A stretch of DNA of 64,000 nt. It comes from Aphrophora alni. Lineage: Eukaryota > Arthropoda > Insecta > Hemiptera > Aphrophoridae. The notes beneath the pieces are model-generated. The model saw nothing but the letters and a program-made list of their open reading frames with translations, had not been told where the DNA came from and searched no databases. Below are positions 57,121 to 64,000 of this stretch, piece by piece; the first letter of the stretch is position 1; each line of letters starts with the position of its first letter. A program made the position numbers and the translations under genes. The DNA is taken from assembly GCA_963513935.1 (NCBI GenBank), contig OY740765.1, forward strand, positions 119,169,362 through 119,233,361, read 5' to 3'.

Positions 57121-57420
57121 CTAAACCTTTTTCACATTTTGTATTCCCAATTCATGGTTCGTTTGAAATATGTGCTCGGCTACATTAGATTTCTCTGGCC
57201 TATTGTACTTAATATGAGCTACACGTTCTTTAAATTTGATTACAATTTTTCTTTTTATTTGACCTAGATACACCTTTTCACAATCGTTACAACTGACTTC
57301 ATATATACCAGTCTTCTCCAACAACGGAATTTTATTTTTGCGATAACCTAATAAATATTTAAGATAGTTGTGAATTTTATAAGCTATCTTGATGACAAGA
57401 TTAATAAAAAGGGAGCTCAA
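57121..57420 (-). pseudogene. Penelope GIY-YIG endonuclease
   Basis: A 99-codon frame has GIYEVSCNDCEKVYLGQIKR, in which G-I-Y and Y-L-G represent the GIY...YIG pair, with the C-x2-C typical of Penelope enzymes. It is followed by the conserved arginine/lysine helix region (KFKERVAHIKYN) and AEHIFQTNHE. The endonuclease nicks target DNA to prime reverse transcription. Key motifs look preserved, but the element around it is broken. Confidence 0.8.
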
Positions 57421-57594
57421 ACCGTTGATGAGGGCAGAATCAAAGGGTAAACTACAATATCTGACTTTACTTTTTACCGGTTGGAGAGTCGTAGAATTTA
57501 TTCTGTCATTTTTTTAATCTCTGTTTACTTTGATGTTGTCAACAACTTTAGGTTCAAAACTGTTGAATACAACTATTTACCTAATTTGATTTAT

Positions 57595-58040
57595 TTATTT
57601 CAAAAAACTAGTTTTAGTTAGAGGCACTTTAATACCTCTATCTATTAAGCTATTAAAAGCTGCTAATTTGTGTTTGGTACAATGATTTGAAATAATAAGT
57701 ATAAAACTATTATTGTTGGTAGGTTTTCTGTATATATCAAATTCAATGTTATGTTCATTCCTAATATATAATAAGTCTAAAAACGGTAACCTGTTATTCA
57801 TTTATAATTCATGAGTAAATTTGATGGAGCTGTGTATACCATTAATTAAGAAAATCAGTAACGTTTCCTTGTTTAAGGTCAAAAATTACAAAAATATCAT
57901 CTACATACCTAAACCATATTCTGGGAAAATATTTGGGGTTGTTCTTAAATCCTCCTCAAATTTACTCATAAATAGTTCAGATATGAAAGGACAGGCCATT
58001 TCCCATAGCTGTACCTTCAATTTGTTGAAAACTTTTATTA
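57595..58040 (-). pseudogene. Penelope reverse-transcriptase fragments
   Basis: RT blocks in at least two frames: IEGTAMGN near 58015-57992, WFRYVDDIFVIF-like with YVDD at 57896-57907, and NRLPFLDLLYIRN then EFDIYRKPTN in 57595-57801, with SNHCTKHKLAAFNSLIDR after it. Indels near 57990 and 57850 break the frame. Confidence 0.75.
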
Positions 58041-58059
58041 TTTATTAAATATAAAATAA

Positions 58060-58600
58060 TTTTGATTAATACAAACAAACCTCAGTGAACTTAACTTACT
58101 CAATTATTTTCTGAGGTTTCATCTGATTATTATAAATGTACATCAGGGATCTATAATAATATAGGGCAAATAAATATTTTATTTTAGTTTATTTGTGTGT
58201 GGGGGGTGTATGTGTGTTATTTTACCCAAACTGGTCAGTGAAACTGTACAACTACAGTAAAAACATAGTTGAAATAGCAACAATTATAACAAGAAATTAA
58301 TCATTACACAATGAAATGAAACAAACAAAATAGTAATGTCTTAAATATATATATTTTTTAAATCTGTAGTTGTAAAGTATTTAAAAAAGTAATTATTTCT
58401 TAAAAAGTAACAGCTAAAGTTTTCTTCATCATTCTTTGTATAATCTCCTTTCTTCTGAAATATAAAAACATAATACGAGTATATCAATTTTATTAAGTAA
58501 TTAATCATTTTAGTTCAATATTATTTCTACAACAAATGTAGATTATTTCAAAGGTTACGTTACTGAAAATATTTTTATTAATAAAATTACAATAAATACA
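58060..58600. other. AT-rich stretch without recognised gene
   Basis: Nothing coding or structural seen apart from a GT-rich patch at 58194-58216. Confidence 0.4.
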
Positions 58601-59168
58601 ATGTACAAGTTATCTCGAAAAAGGTGGACTGGTTATTCATTTTCGTATTACGTATACATATCAAAAGAACAAAACATGACAAATAAAATACAGTCGAATC
58701 CCGCTTCATTATTCACCATTTTTTTTCTTTTACAAAAAGCATTATAACTACAGAAATAGATAAGATATTACATATTTCGTATAAGCTTTTTATACGTTAC
58801 GTTTTACAAGCGTAGCAAACACAAAGAATTTGTTTTATAATATTCAAAACGTTGGCCGATTAATTTTTTTTAATGTTAACGGTTTTAGATATATTGAACG
58901 TTAAAACGGGCGCCATTTTAAAAATTATAATTTTGTGTGTGTTTGGTACAAGTGTAAAACGTAACATACAAAATTCTTATACGAAATCTAACTCAATATC
59001 TTATCAATTTCTGAAGTTATAATTGTTTTTTGTAAAAGAACAAAATGACGGATAGACGGATAATAAAGCGGGATTTGACTATATGTTGACAATTTTTGTT
59101 CATTTTGTTATATCTAATCCGAAAATGAATAGCCAGTTGACATTTTTTGTGACATTCTGTATATACAT
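58601..59168. mobile_element. Fold-back element G, complete palindrome (568 bp)
   Basis: The two halves are inverted copies right to the centre near 58885. Matches include GG.TATTCATTTTCG, GATAAGATATT, GT.TACGTTTTACA, AAACACA and GATATATTGAACG. The left end is ATGTACAAGTTATCTCG and the right end, read inward, is ATGTATATACAGAATGTCAC. There is no coding capacity. Halves of the same family lie at 14141 and 42138, and element F is a relative. Confidence 0.8.
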
Positions 59169-59169
59169 A

Positions 59170-60045
59170 TACACTTATATATTTATACATTAAAAAATTA
59201 TACAATTATATATTTAAAAAATTTCACTATTTTAGTACAATTTAATAGGTAATTTTATAGAGAATAAAATTTATATAATTATATATGAGATTTTGCACGT
59301 AATATAAACGTTTTGCACATAATTGCATAATAAAATGATTATCATTTTGTATATATTGTTATACAAAACTGAAAAATATTATGAACTTTTATTAGATAAT
59401 CTGTTCTACTAAAATCAAACAATTGTATAGATTTTTCAATTTTATTACTTAAGAATAAAAAATGTTTAGAAATAAATCTATACCTGTCGAAAGAAAAAGC
59501 TCGCCATTCAAATATGCAATGGATTAAATCATCTGGTTCTTTCGTTGAGCCATTAGTGAGAAATATTAAGCAATATGTGAACCAAAGTTAGAGCTTCCGT
59601 CTAGCACCAGTAAGATGTGCGTATGTGCGAGTGTGTGCGTGTATGTCTCATTTTCTGTTCGTGTAATTCTGTGTATGTGTGGTGTACAGCGGTTTTTACT
59701 TTACTAAATGAGTTAAATATTATTTATATATCTCACAACTTAAAGCGTCCACTACACCTGCCGGCCAGTTCATCGTTTCAACACACCCTCGTTACACCGT
59801 CGGATCGCCTTGTACAGTTAATTTACCAAACAATTCTTCAAGAAAAATGAAATGAAATTTGTTTTGTAAAAGGTTTAGTTTTAAAGAAAAAGGAAAGTAA
59901 AGAGTTGGGTTTTTCAATGAATTCCTAAAAACACTCGTTTTGAGGAATTTGTTTAAGGAATTAATTTAAAAAATGACGCGAAAGTGGTTCAATATTTTAA
60001 GTGTAACCCATGAAATATAACACGTGATTTTAGCATTTTGAAACT
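59170..60045. other. AT-rich stretch without recognised gene
   Basis: No supported gene. A GT-rich patch (59615-59690) gives a spurious frame. Confidence 0.4.
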
Positions 60046-60050
60046 TGACT

Positions 60051-60215
60051 TTTCTTCTTCTTCTTCTTCATTTCCTTATGCCAGTAGCATCAGGCACTCT
60101 GTAAAAACTCCCCCCTCTTCTTTCAACTGTTAGTCGGCATTACCATTACGCCATCCCTCACCCACAGGGGCATAGTGGATACGTACATGGTAATCCACAA
60201 AGCAGGACTGAAACT
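60051..60215 (-). mobile_element. LINE 3'-end fragment with (GAA)n tail
   Basis: Read on the minus strand it runs GGTGAGGGATGGCGTAATGG, then GAGTGCCTGATGCTACTGGC, and ends in a GAAGAAGAAG tail (plus-strand CTT run at 60051-60068). The microsatellite tail after a defined 3' sequence is typical of RTE-clade LINEs. No coding domain is attached. Confidence 0.4.
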
Positions 60216-60224
60216 ATTTTTCAT

Positions 60225-60385
60225 GTAGTCATACTTGGGTTAAATTCCTCTCCTTCATCTTTCCTACCAGGTTTGTCTTGACCTACAATTGTTCTTTCCG
60301 ATCCTAACACTATTAGAGCATTCAAGGGGGAGGAGGCCTTTATTTTCTATTCTTTCCCTAATTTTTTAAAAAGGCGATGATGACC
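60225..60385 (-). repeat. Dispersed coding-like repeat S, copy
   Basis: Reverse orientation, with GTCATACTTGGGTTAAATTC, CTTCATCTTTCCTACCAGG, CTAACACTATTAGAGCATTC and AAGGCGATGATGAC. Confidence 0.55.
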
Positions 60386-60546
60386 CAAACGTTATTCCTC
60401 CCTTCCTTCCCATATTTTGCCATTGTATCCATTCAGATTATACATGATGATCCTCCTTTATTTCCTCCCCCCCCCCCGATTCGTCGTACCTCTAAAACAT
60501 TTCTTGGGGTCATTTCCCTTACCATTTTATTCACGTGTCCATACCA

Positions 60547-60571
60547 TTATATATATATATATATATATATA
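60547..60571. repeat. (AT)n microsatellite
   Basis: About 12 AT units. Further TA runs at 61250-61263 and 61302-61325. Confidence 0.85.
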
Positions 60572-61996
60572 TTTTAAATATTTTTTTTGTAATCGTTCAA
60601 ATAACTATTCTTACATATAAATCTTTCCGTTTTTGAATTTTCACAAGTGAATATAGTATATGTATAGAAGCAATTTAACTACAAGAACGACTATGCCTGA
60701 ATGACGTTCCACTTGATATTAGCATTTTGAAAGTGTGCTTATTATGTCGGTTGAACTGATGTAGTTTGTTTAGCTCAGAATGCGCTCGTGCTGGAGGAGT
60801 CAGATCATGCAATCCGGTATACCGTCCTTCAAGTTACCAAACGTAGGCCTATATATGACACTACTAGAGCCTCTAATTTATTAGCTTCATCCCATTTCTT
60901 GGAGATTGGCAATCTGTTTAGTACGTAAAATAAATGATATTAATTAGTAATAAACTGGTTCGTTCTCCTTCCCAGCAAAGTTGTTCTGTTGTGACAGAAA
61001 AGTTATATTATTTTAAGTCAGAGCCATTTACGAACTGTAACAGTACAAACCGCAAACCAAACTAGACGCTCTCTACAGATGCTTCATAATGATGCCAGTG
61101 CGTTTCACATTGCTACGTGTGCTCAGCCCTTTAGCGTACGGTTGCAAATGAAGTCAAGCCGGCTAGTGTATTAGACGCTTACCTTAACTCATCAAAACAC
61201 ATCCAGTGTTTTATATTTTCTTAAATATGTTTATATATGTTAAATAGGTTTATATATATATATGTTTATATATGTTAAAAATGTTTATATTTGTTTAAAT
61301 ATTATATATATATATATATATATATAACATATTTAACATATAATTCATACGACATTATTACAGGTTTAAATAAGTAAAACCTGTAAATACTAACTTATGT
61401 AATGTTTATTTATTTATTATATTTTTTTTAATTTGTCCAATATTTATTAATAGGAGTCTATTTATTAATTAATGTACAGCTTTCGTATGTAATATGTTAC
61501 GGTAAAGATTTGTTACAGTAAAGATTTTAATATTATATAAAAATATAATATAAATTGTGTTACAGCACAATATTATATAAAAATATGTTTAGATAAATTT
61601 GTAATAAATATAGAATAATTTACGAAAATATAAATTATTTGTAAAAATGAAAAATCATTCATATTTTTTTATGTAGCCTACCTCTTAAACCATCTGGTTA
61701 ATTAAGTATATAACTAATCGTTTTCTAAAGAGTTTTTTTTTTTTGCTTTTCTCTACACTACAAAATTTTCTTCGTCATTGCCTCATCTTCAATTAAAAAT
61801 ACATATTAGGCTACACAAAGTGACATGCACAAGGATATAAACAAAAATTACAAATTTTTTGTTAATTAAATTTTATTTTTTATCGTGCACATACTCTCTC
61901 ACTTAACATCCCCAAAACCAAATAAAACGAACCGAAAATAATCGTCAATAAAAATGTCAGTTTTTAGTTTTCAAAAAAAGAAATTGTACTATTTGG

Positions 61997-62582
61997 ACCT
62001 TTTCCGTTATCTCACATCATCACTATTATCATTATTATTCTGTTATTTCAGATCATAAGTAAATGAAAGGAATTAAAAATTAAAAACAATTTTACGTAAA
62101 ATAATTATATTTATTTGTAAATCAAAACTAATACCAATTAAATTTATTTCAAAAGTTCATTACGAAGGAGGCATAAATTGCCTCATATCCTAAAAATATA
62201 ACCAAACCTAACTCTACCTATTATTGCCTGGGGTGTACAACTTCATAGGATGTCCATCAGTGCACAACCTACGATTATACAAAATACATTTGCTTTGTTA
62301 AAAACTAATAGTTTTCTTTTATCTGCTAAAGATGTTTAATGGCTCGAGAAAGTTCATGTTGTTTGTGTTAAAACCAGACAATTGTGAAAACTCTAACAAA
62401 AACTTCTATAATAATAACTCTGATCAGCTGATTTTAAACAATAATTGAAAAAAAACACAGAGTTTGAAAAAGTCACGTGTATCTTGATCTTAAGAAGTGT
62501 TTACAGAAGTCATCATAATAATTATAATCTGAAATAACGGAAAGATTTTGATAATAATGATGATGTGAGATAACGGAAGAGT
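61997..62582. mobile_element. MITE with TTCCGTTATCTCACATCATC ends (586 bp)
   Basis: Inverted ends of about 60 bp: left CTTTTCCGTTATCTCACATC, then TGTTATTTCAGATCATAA; right, read inward, CTCTTCCGTTATCTCACATC, then CCGTTATTTCAGATTATAA. Each end itself contains two related TCCGTTAT.TCA segments. No transposase. Confidence 0.7.
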
Positions 62583-62744
62583 TTCGAATATTTAAATAAG
62601 GGCCTAAACTTGCTTAATTGTGTCCTAAACACGCCCTCAGCGAAAATCGTATGTAAATAAATTCAATTTTAAGGACAGCAGTCGATTCATGTTTGTTTTT
62701 TGTCAATTTTTTTTTAACCATAGTACTGTGCATTATTGTTTTAT

Positions 62745-63180
62745 TTTTTATTTTTCACACGGGCTTGGGTGTAAAATCGTCACATTTTGCTGAAATTTGA
62801 ACGAAATCGGTGAAGCCAATTTTGAGAAATTACTTATTTCATAATACACAAGGCCAATAATTTTAATTTTTACCAACAACTCCCGAAACTTTGTTTTTTT
62901 TTAATGATGGCGACCAATATGTTTTGTTTGGGTTTTTAGAATCTACAATTGAGAAAATTTTTATCTCAATCGTTAGAGCCGATACTAATAAATTCGCAAT
63001 TGTTGTGTTTTGTTTTGTTATGTTAACAACCCATAAAATTTGAATCTTACAAAAAATAAGTAAAATATCCCGAATATAGCAAATATGTCCATATATCAAA
63101 TTTGATAAAAATCGGTCAACACGTTTGGGATGTAGAGTGCTGCACATGCGACAAAAAAGTCGCTGAGACGCAATCACTTT
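62745..63180. repeat. Dispersed repeat family L, copy 2
   Basis: Partner of 40690-41170 in the same orientation. The 104-codon minus-strand frame here is not conserved in the other copy. Confidence 0.55.
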
Positions 63181-63668
63181 TTGAAAACCGGGAGACCTCA
63201 GAATCGTTTTTCACACATCACATGACTTTCTCTTCACTACGAAAATGTGAAGAAGGAAAAAGGAGGTCAAATTTGTTTGCAATACCATATTTACCGTGAC
63301 TAAGAAACCACAAACTTCCGATTCTATCAAAATTAACTTAAGTTCGAGGCAGATGAATTTCTGTTGAACACATAACACTGAGTAACGCAACAGTATACAA
63401 TTATCCATGACCAAACATAAACTAGAATACTGTGGGTTTTCTATTCAATTAACTGAAGCGTGCTTGATCGTGGTCCGTTACGTTCGGATACACACGGTAA
63501 ACTATTCGGTACTATCCTAAGTTGTAGGTCATTTACTTTTAAATTACAATACGCTTATCCTTTTCCCGATCTTAAAACTTAAGGTAAGTAAATTTAATAG
63601 TGGCCGAAAATTTGATTTTTGTCATTACTGTTTAATAATAATTGTTATTATCGTTCTTCATTGCTTCA

Positions 63669-63710
63669 TAAAAAAAAAAAAAAAAAAGAAGAAGAAAAGA
63701 AAAAAAACCA
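63669..63710. repeat. A-rich simple repeat
   Basis: A17 run followed by AAG-type repeats, immediately before a copy of repeat S. Confidence 0.8.
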
Positions 63711-63719
63711 AAGCCCTCG

Positions 63720-63860
63720 AATAAGGTCGGAGGAGAACAAGAGTTGGTGAAGTGGGGCCTCAGACGAAAGATGAAAGAGAGGGACACAAGACTACATGAA
63801 AGGTGTGTATCCAGCAAGGTTTCCTCGGGATTACCAAACCCTAAGTGAGCACCTGAACAA
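63720..63860 (+). repeat. Dispersed coding-like repeat S, copy
   Basis: AAGGTCGGAGGAGAACAAGAG, TTGGTGAAGTGGGGCCTCAG, AAGATGAAAGAGAGGGACAC, AAGACTACATGAAAGGTG and TTTCCTCGGGATTACCAAACC. Confidence 0.6.
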
Positions 63861-64000
63861 CAGTCTTCCGTGAGAACAATGCAAAGACATGGAAGTTATT
63901 TCCACAGGTTGTCGAGTAAACAGAACAGAAAATTACCATCGCTCCTGGAGATTTGATAATTTCCAAGCGTCGCTCAATCTTTCTCAATACTAATTGTAAA

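Larger units (their letters stand above)
57100..58060 (-). mobile_element. Penelope-like retroelement, 5'-truncated
   Basis: The minus strand carries, in order, a reverse-transcriptase core (GTAMG-type block near 58000, YVDD at 57896-57907), the RT end (LPFLDLL, DIYRKPTNNNSF, 57595-57801) and a GIY-YIG endonuclease (57121-57420). That domain order defines Penelope-like elements. Frameshifts and stops separate the blocks, and nothing upstream of the RT core remains. Confidence 0.8.

Noticed and set aside
62863..63177. 104-codon minus frame
   Set aside because: Within dispersed repeat L; not open in the copy at 40690-41170.

Overview
The window is AT-rich animal genomic DNA, almost certainly from an insect. 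The evidence is eukaryotic splice signals, very long non-coding stretches, many arthropod-type transposable elements (P, PIF/Harbinger, hAT, jockey-like and RTE-like LINEs, Penelope, Ty3/Gypsy), interspersed TTAGG-type pentamers, and a gene end resembling the insect-restricted Osiris/DUF1676 family. A hemipteran with a large, repeat-rich genome is my best guess, but the sequence does not prove the order. No tRNA, rRNA or CRISPR was seen.

Layout. 1-7.5 kb: mostly featureless AT-rich DNA with a degenerate Penelope-like 3' end (~3.54 kb), a broken transposase-like N-terminus (~4.2 kb) and a dispersed repeat (~5 kb). 7.57-8.89 kb: a decayed minus-strand block whose promoter-distal part encodes a geminivirus/CRESS-type rolling-circle Rep domain with a strong stem-loop directly upstream. 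It is the most unusual thing in the window. 9.7-10.9 kb: one fold-back element nested in another. 12.55-13.2 kb: TATA box and first exon of a secreted/anchored, acidic-tract protein. 13.5-14.6 kb: abutting fold-back elements. 15.6-18.7 kb: short repeats and tandem arrays. 19.08-22.4 kb: LINE remains plus a degenerate SGNH-hydrolase-like segment. 23.7-24.7 kb: hAT-type MITE inside a TA microsatellite. 25.8-26.5 and 29.9-30.6 kb: minisatellites. 26.8-29.5 kb: a jockey-like LINE split by a P-superfamily element with a perfect 8-bp target duplication. 31.4-34.4 kb: a dispersed repeat split by a hAT-type element, itself split by a PIF/Harbinger element. 36-40.2 kb: three large palindromic elements. 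42.5 kb: a GC-richer promoter-like island. 45.1-49.6 kb: a 3'-truncated Ty3/Gypsy element with a tRNA-Leu primer site. 50.05-50.31 kb: the Osiris-like terminal exon, followed by a ~110-bp tandem repeat. 53-64 kb: more repeats, an RTE-type LINE tail, a Penelope-like element, two fold-back elements, and simple repeats.

Only one host protein gene can be supported. Its first exon (12582-13215) ends on a good donor in phase 1, and the exon at 50054-50310 begins behind a good acceptor and completes that codon in frame. If they join, the intron is about 36.8 kb and most of the window's mobile elements lie inside it. The remaining coding signal is from mobile or viral-like elements, nearly all broken.

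The main structural theme is a set of long, nearly palindromic fold-back elements (at least seven large ones), several sharing an ACACCCTGTA-like end and a common internal order of motifs. A separate dispersed ~130-300 bp repeat (at least nine copies or pieces) has a consensus that reads as protein without stops.
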